Assembly (NCBI RefSeq): GCF_012641265.1
Contig: NZ_JABAHZ010000003.1
Location: 620,001 to 684,000, forward strand
Length of the DNA stretch: 64,000 nucleotides
From: Chitinophaga eiseniae
GTDB lineage: Bacteria > Bacteroidota > Bacteroidia > Chitinophagales > Chitinophagaceae
Direction of reading: 5' to 3'
Notes under the pieces: generated by a model
What the model was told of the DNA's origin: nothing
Databases searched by the model: none
Seen by the model: only the letters and a program-made list of their open reading frames with translations
Position numbers and translations under genes: made by a program
Shown here: piece by piece, positions 43,113-53,500 of the stretch
Layout of the letters: each line of letters starts with the position of its first letter
Numbering within the stretch: the stretch's first letter is position 1

Positions 43113-44006
43113 ATGAGTAAAGAAGAGTTGCTTAACCTGGAACGATTAATGAACTACATTGCGCATCAATATCTCAAAAAAACAAGCTGGGAAGATGTTT
43201 CAAAGGCAGAGTGGACCTATGTTGTCCAGGAGTTTAACATACAGATAGAGAAACAGCACCGCCGCAAAAAAATAACTGCGCCACGGGTATTATTCGGAGA
43301 TAATTATTTATACGAACATCTCATCATAAAAAAATTAAAGTCCGCCCGCGTCAAATCCGCGCAAACAATCAGCAGTCCTAACTTCTCTAAATTAAATATC
43401 ATTGCCACTACCCTGGGATTCAGCAGCTACATCGACTTTATTAATAACGCCACCACACAGTTTCCTTTCCACGAACTTAAAATCAATATTCCTATTACCG
43501 GCAGTAACCGCTTATTACTCGACAACCTGGTCGGATACTGGTATTGCTATAACCGTAACCTCCCCTTCAAGCCCGGTAAGAAAGCCCATGAACGTATCTG
43601 GCGATCGGCCCTGGAAATATATAAATCAGGAGATGAATACCTGGTAGAGCGCTCCGGAAGAGACAATCATATGTACTATGGCAAAGTAACCGCGTTTGCC
43701 AACTATATCTTTATTATTATGAATAGTACTACGTTTATCCGTCAACGTCATTTTATCGGGCGACTCCCCGACATAGAAGATAACATCGGTAAAGCGGGAT
43801 ACCAGATCAGGGAAATGAGCTTTGTAAGCACCTGCGTGGGCTTCAATGAAGAACCCATTGCACTCTACGAAATATTTCATCGCGTACCCAGGGCAAAAGA
43901 CTTCCAGAAAAAATCGGTCGACCTGGCCTTCGACAGTCCGCTCCTGCCCAAGCATATCCTGCTGCACCTGAAAGACAGCGAGCAAAACAGGATCCGGCAA
44001 CATTAA
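43113..44006 (+). CDS. Hypothetical protein, no recognised family
   Basis: 297 residues with no signal peptide or membrane helix, so probably cytoplasmic. The N-terminal 80 residues are basic and helical (KAEWTYVVQEFNIQIEKQHRRKK); a middle segment has helical NFSKLNIIATTLGFSSYIDF, which resembles a short helix-turn-helix-like stretch but is not clear. The C-terminal half is beta-rich with YLVERSGRDNHMYYGKV. It converges with the DUF1266 gene, with only 3 bases between the stops. I cannot assign a function. Confidence 0.75.
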   Translation: MSKEELLNLERLMNYIAHQYLKKTSWEDVSKAEWTYVVQEFNIQIEKQHRRKKITAPRVLFGDNYLYEHLIIKKLKSARVKSAQTISSPNFSKLNIIATTLGFSSYIDFINNATTQFPFHELKINIPITGSNRLLLDNLVGYWYCYNRNLPFKPGKKAHERIWRSALEIYKSGDEYLVERSGRDNHMYYGKVTAFANYIFIIMNSTTFIRQRHFIGRLPDIEDNIGKAGYQIREMSFVSTCVGFNEEPIALYEIFHRVPRAKDFQKKSVDLAFDSPLLPKHILLHLKDSEQNRIRQH

Positions 44007-44009
44007 GAC

Positions 44010-44912
44010 TTATCTGAAAGACAACCGCTTCCAGGGACTTTCCGGCGCCAGCAGCAAGTATTCCATATTGGCATGTAGTGTTTCAAAACTTCCCATTTCC
44101 ACGCCGTTCCATACGCAGCGGGCAAACTGGTAAGAAAGAGAAAGGTGCCGCCAGGAAGTATAACTCCGCTTAATCAGCGGCACACACTGCATCATATAAT
44201 CCAACGCCGCTTCATAGGTAAGATAACCCGCATCGTAGCCGGCCCGGCTAAGATTAATAATACGGGCAAAATCCCATATCAGCATATCCGGTTGCAATGA
44301 TTTATCAATCAGCTTCCGTTCTTTAAACAGTTCCAGGGCATCGCGGGTATTGCGCAAACGCTCCATTACCACGGCTTCTTCCAACTCATTGCTGGCAATA
44401 TATTCTCTTAAAAAGGCCTTGCTTTCCTTCATGGATACCATGTTGATAGCCTGCCAGATAATATCATATTCAATCCTATGACCGCTTTCCCGAAGCCAGT
44501 TCAACATATCTACCAATTCGGCGGTACTGTCAATATCCCACCATTCAGACAACTGCTCCCGGCAGTCAGCCTTGCTCATCCCCGTAGTAATATCATTCAG
44601 GTATTGTTGATTTACGAACGCTATGTCGGCCCCACAAGCAATGGCCCATTGCTGCTCCGGCATTAAACGACTGCCGGCATGCAGGCGAATAACGGGTGGC
44701 TGATCATCCATGTCACATACGTCAGCATCATCGCCACCAAACATCTGGTTGAACTGCTTAATATTTTCCGTAAATACGCTCATTTGTGCATTCCAGCTGT
44801 CAGCCTGACTCATCGACTGCTCTACCTGCTGCTTGTAGAGGTTAATCATATCTTCGCTAAATCCCATGTTACGCAATTGCTCCCAGTACTTGTCCATGTA
44901 TTGCTGGTCCAT
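44010..44912 (-). CDS. DUF1266 family protein
   Basis: 300 residues, no signal peptide. The C-terminal two thirds has the DUF1266 pattern: a helical WWDIDSTAELVDMLNWL segment, GHRIEYDIIWQ, WDFARIINLSRAGYDAGYLTYEAALDYM and SWRHLSLSYQFARCVWNG. DUF1266 proteins are common in bacteria and their role is unknown. The gene diverges from the DUF2252 gene; the AT-rich stretch between (44913-45201) holds a palindrome and probably two promoters. Confidence 0.75.
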   Translation of the reverse strand: MDQQYMDKYWEQLRNMGFSEDMINLYKQQVEQSMSQADSWNAQMSVFTENIKQFNQMFGGDDADVCDMDDQPPVIRLHAGSRLMPEQQWAIACGADIAFVNQQYLNDITTGMSKADCREQLSEWWDIDSTAELVDMLNWLRESGHRIEYDIIWQAINMVSMKESKAFLREYIASNELEEAVVMERLRNTRDALELFKERKLIDKSLQPDMLIWDFARIINLSRAGYDAGYLTYEAALDYMMQCVPLIKRSYTSWRHLSLSYQFARCVWNGVEMGSFETLHANMEYLLLAPESPWKRLSFR

Positions 44913-45080
44913 AGTATATGGTTAAGGTTAAGGATATATGGTTTATATTGGTGGTTATGGTCTGGTTAAAATGACTGGTACACTGTTACTTACGTATAAA
45001 ATTAGCGAAAAGTTTTCTAAAAATAATTTTACATATCAAATATAATTAATGTTTATAGAAATTTATAATATTAATATTTA

Positions 45081-45101
45081 ATGAGATAATCGCGATCTCA
45101 T
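45081..45101. promoter_or_regulatory. Palindrome between divergent DUF1266 and DUF2252 genes
   Basis: Arms ATGAGAT and ATCTCAT flank a 7-base spacer in an AT-rich intergenic region. The position between divergent starts suits an operator, but there is no further support. Confidence 0.3.
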
Positions 45102-45201
45102 TGCCAGAAATCAGCGTTGGCCTACCAGCGAAAGATGTAACTTCCGGGTATAAATAAAACAAGTCGTGTAGTCCTAACGTTTAGTTATTAACAAAATCCC
45201 A

Positions 45202-46548
45202 ATGAACACGAATACCACTACCACCCTATCTAATCCGGGTAAACAAATCAGGGACAGCATTCCCCGCACTTCCCAGGGAATATTTAAACTACCGAAACAA
45301 CGCCCTACTATTTTACAGGCCATACAGGCATCCAATGCGGGCCGGGTGGAAGAACTGATTCCCATCCGTTGCGGCAGAATGAGCACTTCGCCATTTGCCT
45401 TTTACAGGGGCACCGCCGATATTATGGCGCGCGATCTGGCCGGACTTCCGCATACAGAGCTACAGGTACAGGCGATGGGCGACTGCCACCTGATGAACTT
45501 CGGCGGCTTTGCTACTCCCGAGCGGAACCTCATCTTCGATGCCAACGATTTCGATGAAACACTACCCGCACCCTGGGAATGGGATATCAAACGGCTGGCC
45601 ACCAGCTTTGTGCTGGCTGCCCGGCATAACAGCATGCGCGAAGCCGATGCCCGGCAAATGGCCATAGACGTAGCCAGTGCCTATCGAAATGCCATCGCCG
45701 AATATGCACAGATGAACACACTCGATCTGTGGTATATGAAGTTTGATATACCCGGCCTGTTAAACAACAGCAAAAGTGAAAAGGTGAAAACCATGCTGAG
45801 AACCGCCATAGACAAAGCAGAAAAAAGCACGCCTGAAAAGGTGTTATATAAAATTACAACAGGTGTTTTAGGCAACTTCGAAATAGCGGATCAACATCCG
45901 CTGGTATATCATACGATCGACCTGGTTAAACAAAAGGAAATGGTACACCACTTCCTGGAATCATATCTCAATACCCTCCAGGACGACCGGCGCTACCTGA
46001 TGAGTCAATACCGGATAGTAGACCTGGCCCTGAAGGTAGTAGGAGTAGGTAGCGTAGGCACCCGCTGCTATGTGGCCCTGATGATGAACGATAAAAATGA
46101 GCCGCTCTTTATGCAGGTGAAAGAGGCCCGCAACAGTGTACTGGAAGCCTATACAGCCAAGTCCAGATACAAACACAATGGAGAGCGCGTAGTACAGGGG
46201 CAACGCCTCGTGCAGGCAGCCAGCGATATTTTCCTGGGATGGAGCACCGGACTGGAAAATCGCCATTACTACCTGCGACAGCTGAGAGACCGTAAAATAG
46301 CCCCGGATGTAGAACATTTCGATAAAGAGGTATTGGGCGCCTATGCAGGCCTCTGTGGAAGGGTGCTGGCCAGGGCCCATGCCAAAACAGGCAAAGGCAA
46401 TATGATCAGTGGCTACCTGGGAAAAGCCGATATCATGGATGAAGCCATTGGCAAATTTGCGGTAGCCTATGCCGATCAAACGGAAAAAGACTATGCCGAC
46501 TTCCTGAAAGCCATCAAAGCCGGTAAACTACCCGTAAAAAGGGAATAA
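45202..46548 (+). CDS. DUF2252 family protein
   Basis: 448 residues, no signal peptide. The DUF2252 pattern is clear: RCGRMSTSPFAFYRGTADIM, MGDCHLMNFGGFATPERNLIFDANDFDETLPAPWEWDIKRLATSF (cited here by GDCHLMNFG and DFDETLP), VGVGSVGTRCYVALM. The acidic motifs and distribution recall kinase-like phosphotransferase folds; the family's reaction is unknown. Cytoplasmic and single gene; ends just before a long perfect hairpin. Confidence 0.88.
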   Translation: MNTNTTTTLSNPGKQIRDSIPRTSQGIFKLPKQRPTILQAIQASNAGRVEELIPIRCGRMSTSPFAFYRGTADIMARDLAGLPHTELQVQAMGDCHLMNFGGFATPERNLIFDANDFDETLPAPWEWDIKRLATSFVLAARHNSMREADARQMAIDVASAYRNAIAEYAQMNTLDLWYMKFDIPGLLNNSKSEKVKTMLRTAIDKAEKSTPEKVLYKITTGVLGNFEIADQHPLVYHTIDLVKQKEMVHHFLESYLNTLQDDRRYLMSQYRIVDLALKVVGVGSVGTRCYVALMMNDKNEPLFMQVKEARNSVLEAYTAKSRYKHNGERVVQGQRLVQAASDIFLGWSTGLENRHYYLRQLRDRKIAPDVEHFDKEVLGAYAGLCGRVLARAHAKTGKGNMISGYLGKADIMDEAIGKFAVAYADQTEKDYADFLKAIKAGKLPVKRE

Positions 46549-46551
46549 GTT

Positions 46552-46633
46552 TCACGCAAAGGATTATAAGAAGCAAAGGCGCAAAGAGATGTTATACTCT
46601 TTGCGCCTTTGCTTCTTATAATCCTTTGCGTGA
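46552..46633. terminator. 37-base perfect inverted repeat (bidirectional terminator)
   Basis: Arms 46552-46588 and 46597-46633 are exact reverse complements around an 8-base loop. It lies 3 bases after one gene (stop at 46548, plus) and ends at the stop of the next (46634, minus). The arm contains repeated GCAAAGG words, unlike an ordinary terminator, so it may also be a dispersed repeat. Confidence 0.8.
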
Positions 46634-47878
46634 CTAGAAGGTTCTGTCGCGCTTATCGATCTTACCTCTTCTGTTCTTCGGCTTAGGTCTCCGGGGTTCT
46701 GCCTTGGGCAAATCCGGGTTAGTATTGTGGGCCTCTATGAGCGCAGCCTCTTCAAAGGGGTGCGAAACAGAAGGAATCGTTTGCCGGGTCAGTTTATTAA
46801 TACTGTGGAGATACGGTCTTTCTTCGGTATCACAGAAAGAAAGCGCATATCCTACGGCGCCTGCCCTACCGGTTCTGCCTATACGATGTACATAGGTTTC
46901 AGAAACATTCGGCAGGTCATAGTTGATCACGTGTTCCAGTGCATCCACATCTATTCCACGGGCGGCAATATCCGTAGCCACCAATACGCGCAAACGTCCG
47001 TTCTTAAAATTGCTGAGCGTATTCTGACGGGAAGCCTGTGATTTATCGCCATGCAACGCATCAGCGTTGATATTGCGCTTCTTCAGGTTTTTAGCAATCC
47101 TGTCGGCGCCATGCTTGGTTTGTGTAAATACAATCGTACGCTCTATCCGTTTATCTTTCAACAGGTGATCCAGCAATTGCTGTTTATCTTTCTTCTTCAC
47201 AAAATATACGGATTGTTCAATCCTTTCCGCAGTAGTAGATACCGGTGTAATGGTTACCTTTTCCGGCTTGTACAGCAGGGAGTTGGCCAGTTGTGCAATG
47301 CTTGGCGGCATGGTAGCAGAAAAGAACAGGGTTTGACGCTGCTGCGGCAATTCCCGGATTACCTTCTTGATATCATTGATAAAGCCCATGTCCAGCATAC
47401 GGTCTGCTTCATCCAGCACAAAAATCTCGAGGTGGTTCAGGTAAATATAGCCCTGGTTCATCAGGTCGAGCAGGCGGCCGGGTGTAGCAATCAGTACATC
47501 GGTGCCATTACGCAGGGCAATGGTTTGCCGGTGCTGCGGTACGCCACCAAAAATAACATCGTGCTTCAGCCCTGTATATTTCCCGTAGGCAGCAAAGCTT
47601 TCATCGATCTGTAAGGCCAGTTCCCGGGTAGGGGTCAATATTAAGGTACGTATATGCTTATACCCCTGTGTAGCCGGGGTGCTGTTGTACAATAACTGTA
47701 AAATCGGAATAGCAAACGCGGCCGTTTTACCAGTGCCCGTTTGTGCGCAGCCCAGCAGGTCTTTACCTTCCAGTACAATAGGAATAGATTGTTGTTGTAT
47801 AGGGGTAGGTGTGGTATAACCTTCGTTTTTAACAGCTTTTAAAATGGGCGCAATAAGCCCTAATTGCTCAAATAACAT
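46634..47878 (-). CDS. DEAD-box RNA helicase, RhlE-like
   Basis: 414 residues with all helicase motifs: Q motif (TTPTPIQQQSIP), AQTGTGKT (Walker A), PTRELALQI, GTDVLIATPGR, DEAD, SAT, TIVFTQTKHGADRI, ATDIAARGIDV and HRIGRTGR. The C-terminus is short and basic (RRPKPKNRRGK), typical of the RhlE/CsdA-like cold and ribosome-assembly helicases. It is a single gene; 47879-48110 upstream contains a small CCCC/GGGG hairpin near 48081-48094 but no obvious promoter. Confidence 0.96.
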   Translation of the reverse strand: MLFEQLGLIAPILKAVKNEGYTTPTPIQQQSIPIVLEGKDLLGCAQTGTGKTAAFAIPILQLLYNSTPATQGYKHIRTLILTPTRELALQIDESFAAYGKYTGLKHDVIFGGVPQHRQTIALRNGTDVLIATPGRLLDLMNQGYIYLNHLEIFVLDEADRMLDMGFINDIKKVIRELPQQRQTLFFSATMPPSIAQLANSLLYKPEKVTITPVSTTAERIEQSVYFVKKKDKQQLLDHLLKDKRIERTIVFTQTKHGADRIAKNLKKRNINADALHGDKSQASRQNTLSNFKNGRLRVLVATDIAARGIDVDALEHVINYDLPNVSETYVHRIGRTGRAGAVGYALSFCDTEERPYLHSINKLTRQTIPSVSHPFEEAALIEAHNTNPDLPKAEPRRPKPKNRRGKIDKRDRTF

Positions 47879-48122
47879 ATTGATATATCTGATGTAATAA
47901 ATATTAAATAACGCTTCTTCGTCTTTAGCGTTATCACAATTGAGGGAGAGCAGTAAAGAAAAGATTTCCGGACTGGAGAGAGTGAATAACTGTGCTTTAT
48001 GCTTTTAACTCAACAGACGGATGCAAAGATACTGATTTTCCCGCCAGGATAGCCATAAATTAATAAAATAACATATGAATCCCCAAAAACGGGGCTCAAA
48101 ACAGGCTAAATGGTATAAAAAA

Positions 48123-48146
48123 AGCCGCTTTGCAGCGGCTCCTTTT
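48123..48146. terminator. Intrinsic terminator of the two-haem cytochrome gene
   Basis: A 7-base stem (AGCCGCT/AGCGGCT) with 4-base loop is followed on the minus strand by a run of Ts. It lies about 7 bases downstream of the cytochrome stop at 48153. Confidence 0.8.
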
Positions 48147-48152
48147 AAAAAT

Positions 48153-48566
48153 CTACTTGGCAGCTTCGGGAGCTGCATCTGGTTTGGTTTTCGGTTCTTC
48201 ATTACCATGGTGACAGGTATAGCAGCTTACTGCCATTACCTCCGAACCCTTGAAGAACTTCTTGTTGATCCTTTTGGTCATCTTCATCATATCCCGTGCA
48301 GTGCCCTTGTGAGGATTGGCATCGCTGGCAAAATCCAGTTTCTTGGGATCATCTTTGCTTGGCTCGTGACAGAAATTACATTTTACACCCAGGGCGGCAT
48401 TGAAACCGCGCATGGTTGCAATCAGCTCTTCGTGGCTGATATCCTTAGGCAATACCTTCAGATTCTTTGCCTTTTCAGGCTGCTGAGGCAATGCGAGAGA
48501 ACATAGGGTGCCGACAGCCACCAGTGCCGCCACCACTACAAAACTTTTCCTGATTTTCATGACCAT
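48153..48566 (-). CDS. Small secreted c-type cytochrome with two CxxCH sites
   Basis: About 137 residues from MVMKIRKSF. A hydrophobic signal/anchor (VVVAALVAVGTLCSLALPQQ) precedes a helical region; the haem motifs are CNFCH and CYTCH, about 55 residues apart. The arrangement fits the small Bacteroidota cytochrome family related to the photosynthetic reaction-centre cytochrome subunit (as these are often annotated), here in a non-phototroph. It may carry electrons in the periplasm. The frame extends upstream to 48623 but the signal supports the internal start. Confidence 0.85.
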   Translation of the reverse strand: MVMKIRKSFVVVAALVAVGTLCSLALPQQPEKAKNLKVLPKDISHEELIATMRGFNAALGVKCNFCHEPSKDDPKKLDFASDANPHKGTARDMMKMTKRINKKFFKGSEVMAVSCYTCHHGNEEPKTKPDAAPEAAK

Positions 48567-48662
48567 GGGTTTAAATAGTATTAAAAGCTTCCTTCTGAAC
48601 GGGAATCTACAAAAAAGAATCATATGTTGTAATGATCCCTGCCTGATTTTTCGCTACCACTA

Positions 48663-48699
48663 ACGAAAAATGACAGGCATGATGCCTGTCATTTTTCGT
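48663..48699. terminator. Hairpin terminator of the third Sus operon
   Basis: Arms of 18 bases (48663-48680 and 48682-48699) form a near-perfect palindrome with a centre of one base; on the minus strand the stem is followed by ATTTTTCG. It lies 25 bases downstream of the SusD stop. A third copy of the arm (48641-48653) can form an alternative pairing. Confidence 0.7.
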
Positions 48700-48723
48700 A
48701 TAAACGTTGAGGTTATTTAACAC

Positions 48724-50484
48724 TTACCAGTTGGGATTCTGTTCCATCACACTGTTCGGCACCTGTAACTCCGACAGTGGAAGCGGGGAAAGATAATCCC
48801 TGTTTATATTAAACTTATAGCCGGAAGCCATCGCCGGAGAGTTCTTATACAGCTGGATATAACCCGCTGCATTGGCAGGATAGCCAGACAATTGAGAGGC
48901 CGGAACTACCGTTGCCCATTGATTCAATTTGGCGCCCAATGGCTGCCATCCCACAAATAATCTGCCTGCAGCGCCCCATCTCAACACGTCGTCATGCCGG
49001 AAACCTTCGCAGGCCAATTCCACCCGTCTTTCCCGGCGTACCTCGTTAATAACCGGGCTGAGATTAGGAAATATCCAGTTAGGATCTGTAGGCAGCGCCC
49101 CGATATTCATATCGGGCATACCTACCCGTTGCCGGAGTTTATTAATCGACATATCTACATCGCCCTGCGTCAGCGTACCCAGTTCAGCTTTAGCCTCTGC
49201 ATAGTTGAGTAATACTTCTGCATAACGGAACAGGATTAAACCGGTAGTGCCAATTTCGGCAGCATACTGTTGATAGTAATCCGGGTTGTTGCCTTTGTAT
49301 ACCTGGTAACCGGTAGCAGGCTTATTTTCATTGGCTGAGCCAAAAGTGGGCAGCGTGAAAATCAGGTTTGGTACACCTCCAGGTTGATTGCTGGTAACAA
49401 TGTGGTTACCATCGTTTACATACATCGTTTGCGCCAGGCGGGGATCCCGGCCACGTACTACGGTAGTCAGCGAGTCATCGCCCTGGTAAAGTGGGCTGAG
49501 GGCAATAGGATTGCCATCCATACACAGGTAATCGTCCACCAGGCTCTTGGTCAATCCACGTCCTGCCCCGGAATTCGTATATCTATGCCAGTTATGAGCC
49601 GGCCCGGTAGTGGCATTATACTGGCGCCAGAACATCACCTCCTTGCTGCCGGCGTAATCTGTTTGGTTAAACAGCGACCAGTAACCATAATTTTTCCCCA
49701 CATTGTCCAATGAAAAAATACCGGTACTCATTACCTTATTGGCTGCATCTGCCGCTTTCTGCAGGTATTTACCACCATTACCACCGGTTACACCAAAGGG
49801 GGTACCGGCCAGGTATTTTTCCCAGGTGCCTTCAAACAAGGCTACGCGCGACTGAAAAGCCATCACGTATTCTTTATATACCCTGCCTGCCGGCGAGGCC
49901 GTTTTGGAAGGCAGATAGCTGATAGCGCTATCCAGGTCGGCCAGGATGGAATCGGCTATGATATTGCGCGCCAGCCTTTTACTGTATAGTTCCGGCGACG
50001 TGGATGTTAATGGCTTGGTTACCCAAGGCAATGCACCGAAACGCTTCATCATGCCAAAATAAAAGTAAGCCCTGAAAAATAATGCTTCTCCTACATAGGG
50101 CTTCATATTACTCCAGGAATCTCTCACCTTCCCGTAATTCGCCAGCAGGTAGTTGATATTACGCAGGGTGCCCCATGACGACCATCCACCACCAGTGGAG
50201 GGCACAATCGTTTCCCCGTTCATCCAGGTATTGTAATTGATGTAAATCATATTATCGCTCCCCTGGTCGGCATCATCACCATATATACCAATGGTACCAA
50301 AACCAGTATAGGAAGGCAACGCAGTATAGAAACCATTGGCGTACAATTTCAGATCATTGGCACTTTGCCAGTATTGAGCATCACTGATCACACTTTCCGG
50401 CGATCTCTCCAGGAAGTCTTTCTTACAGGAAAATAACGTAAAGCCAATGATCACGCAGGCCAGCAATATTTTAAACGAACGCAT
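48724..50484 (-). CDS. SusD/RagB-family nutrient-binding lipoprotein
   Basis: 586 residues from MRSFKIL; the frame opens 26 codons earlier, inside the SusC gene, but the lipoprotein signal ending TLFSC (Cys20) and its placement 19 bases after the SusC stop favour this start. Typical SusD features: ANDLKLYANGFYTALP, GEALFFRAYFYFGMMKRFG, LNYAEAKAEL and the C-terminal RRVELACEGFRHDDVLRWGAAG block, ending PNSVMEQNPNW. It binds substrate at the cell surface over the SusC channel. Confidence 0.93.
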   Translation of the reverse strand: MRSFKILLACVIIGFTLFSCKKDFLERSPESVISDAQYWQSANDLKLYANGFYTALPSYTGFGTIGIYGDDADQGSDNMIYINYNTWMNGETIVPSTGGGWSSWGTLRNINYLLANYGKVRDSWSNMKPYVGEALFFRAYFYFGMMKRFGALPWVTKPLTSTSPELYSKRLARNIIADSILADLDSAISYLPSKTASPAGRVYKEYVMAFQSRVALFEGTWEKYLAGTPFGVTGGNGGKYLQKAADAANKVMSTGIFSLDNVGKNYGYWSLFNQTDYAGSKEVMFWRQYNATTGPAHNWHRYTNSGAGRGLTKSLVDDYLCMDGNPIALSPLYQGDDSLTTVVRGRDPRLAQTMYVNDGNHIVTSNQPGGVPNLIFTLPTFGSANENKPATGYQVYKGNNPDYYQQYAAEIGTTGLILFRYAEVLLNYAEAKAELGTLTQGDVDMSINKLRQRVGMPDMNIGALPTDPNWIFPNLSPVINEVRRERRVELACEGFRHDDVLRWGAAGRLFVGWQPLGAKLNQWATVVPASQLSGYPANAAGYIQLYKNSPAMASGYKFNINRDYLSPLPLSELQVPNSVMEQNPNW

Positions 50485-50503
50485 ATCTCTGATATTAATT
50501 GAA

Positions 50504-53500
50504 TTAAAGAATAACATTGATGCCACAAGAGAAAGTCCTTTGTAATGGATAAATTTTAGCATCGCTGATAGATAGTTCCGGATCTATAGTCTTAATCAGC
50601 TTCGTGAACGTAGCCAGGTTTTCCACATTGAAGTATACCCTTACCTTTTGCATACGAATAGGAGACAGCATACTGGCGGGTAAGGTATATCCCAGCTGTA
50701 CACTTTTAATACGGAGATAGGCCGCATTCTGCAGGTATCTTGACTGTACCTGTGTGTTCTTGCCATTTTCACTGCTCATATAATATTTAGGGAAATAGCC
50801 ATTCGGCGTACTGGCAGTATAACGGTTATTGGCCTGTACAGTAAATGGAGAGCTTTGCCATTCATCGCCGGTAATTCCCCAGAAATAGTTAGATCCTACC
50901 CAGGCATCGCGTTTGGCAATACCCTGCAGGAAAATACCCAGGTCAAATCCTTTATAATCGAAATTCAGATTCAGGCTGTATTGATAGCGGGGCGTGTTGT
51001 TACCGATCACACGCAAGTCGCCGCTGCTATCTACGGTATTCTTTCCGTTGTTAATCTGTCCGTCTCCATTGAGGTCGGCGTAGCTTACATCTCCTGCACG
51101 CCATCCGTTTTTCCAGAAGCTGGCCACCGGCGCTTTGGCAGCATCCGCATCTGACTGGTACAATCCATTGGTCGTATATCCCCAGATCTCTCCCATCTGC
51201 TGACCTACATACCAGGTACTGAGTGAGCGGGGAGGATTATTGTAGGCAACCACTTTACCACGGTAATCAGACAAAGAAGCACGGGCACTGTAATGCAGTT
51301 TACCGATCCTGTCAGACCATTGGGCCGTTACTTCAAAGCCCTTTGTCTGAATAGCGGCATTGTTTACGCTGGGAAGGCCTGTTCCAAGTAATACAGGCAC
51401 TACTGCAGCGGGGCCGGCAAAATCGTTGGCCTTGCGGATATAGTAATCGTAAGAAACAGTTAACCGGTTATTCAACAAAGACATATCAGTTCCAATACCA
51501 TAAGACGTAGTGGTAACCCAGGTAAGATCAGGATTTACCAGCGGTGGCTGGCTTACAGATGCCTGCTTGTTACCACCAAATAACCAGGAGGTATTATTAG
51601 GACTGGTAGTTCCCAGCAACGGGTAAAAAGGATAGTAACTACCAATGCTTGGATCACCCAGGAACATCTGGTCAGGAGACGATCCGTAGGAAGCCCTCAG
51701 CTTAAACGCATTGATGACTGGGCTGATGGACTTCCAGAAATTTTCGCGGTCAAGGTTCCATCCGGCAGAAACACCAGGAGATAATTTCCAGCGACGACCT
51801 GCCAGGAACCGGGAGGTACCATCATAACGGCCATTGATTTCCAGGAGATATTTACCGGCAAAGTTGTAGTTAAACCGGCCAAAATAACCTTCCACTGCTA
51901 ATCTCCGTACCTGATCGCCCACAGAAGGAGTAGGATTATAAGTAAGGTTTAAAGCAGGAATATCATTAGAATACAACTGGGTGTTGGAAGCAGAATACGA
52001 CGCATAGCTGGTCAGCTCACTCGTAAAACCGCCCATAATCCTGAAGTGATGGCGATTGAAATCCTTTTCGTAAGAAGTAAAGGCATTTACGATATGGTGT
52101 TCATTGCGATAATTATTCCGGGTAAAAGAGTTGGGCGATGTACCGGAAGAAGGCGCTGTAGTACCATCCGGCAAAAACACATATACGGTTTTGAGTTGAT
52201 TTTGCCGGTCGTATATATCACCGTCAAAAGTATAGTTCATGGTAATATCCCATCCTTTCAGCGGCTTAATCTGGAATTCACCGGTCAGCATAGGCTGATC
52301 TTCTGTACTCTTATCTCTTCCTCCCTGCAGGTGTAGCAACACATTGCTTTCATCTGAATAATGACCATCCGGGTTAATCAAAGCCACGGTGGGATACTTC
52401 CTGGCAATCTGGTGCATGTAGTTGCCGCCGGTCTGGCCAGAATATACGTTGGGCGTATTATACAGCGAACGTGACATTGTACTTCTGAAGTTGAAGGTGA
52501 GCCAGTTGGTGACATTAGACGTCAGGTTGGCGCGGATATTAAAACGTTTAAAGTCGTCTTTACCGAAATTGTACATACCTGACCGGTCATTGTAACCTAC
52601 GCTGATATAATAATTACTTTTCTCGGAGGCGCCACTAACGCTAATATTATGCTGCTGGCTGAAAGCAAAATCCTTAAAGTATATTTTAAACCAGTCGTTA
52701 TTCGCATTGCTGCTGGCCCAGCTATTCCAGCCATTGGGCGTATTGGGGTTTTTGATCGTTTGCGTGGCCAATGTGCCGTCCTGGTAGGCTTTGATACGCG
52801 CAATGGTTTCATCGTTAAAGTCGGGAGCTTTACCGGCATTCACAAAGGCTTCATTATACAGGTTAGCAAAGTCGAGTGAATTGAGCATCTTAGGCAAATT
52901 AATCGCCTGCGCCCAGGAAAGATTGTTATTATAGGCAATCTTTGTAGGCTGGCCCAGCTTACCTTTCTTAGTGGTAATTAAGATAACGCCGTAGGGCGCG
53001 CTGGAACCATAGATGGCCGTAGAGGCAGCATCTTTCAGTACAGAAATACTTTCTACATCATTGGGGTTAATGGCATTGATATCGCCACCCTGTATACCGT
53101 CAATTACTACCAATGGTCCGCCGGTAGTACCTAAACCAGTATACCCGCGGATATTGATATTTTGTGTGGCATTAGGTGCACCACCTCCGGTGTTGGTAAC
53201 GATATTCAATCCCGCTACCATACCTTGCAGCCCTTGGCTGATACGGGTTATCGGGCGATTGTCCAGCACCTCGCCGGACACCTGTGTTACAGCGCCGGTG
53301 AGGTTTACTTTTTTCTGCGTGCCATATCCCACTACTACCACATTTTCCAACATAGATACTTCAGGCACAATTTTAATATCCAGGTGACTTCTACCGCCGG
53401 TAGCTATTTCCTGGCGTTGAAAACCAATATTGGAAACAATAATGGTCACCTCTCCGGAAATACCTGGTAACCGGTAATAGCCATCTGCATTGGAGATAGC

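Noticed and set aside
46552..46633. Insertion-sequence ends or a miniature transposable element
   Set aside because: There is no flanking target duplication that I can see and the repeat sits exactly between two stop codons, so a terminator-type role fits better; other copies could change this view.
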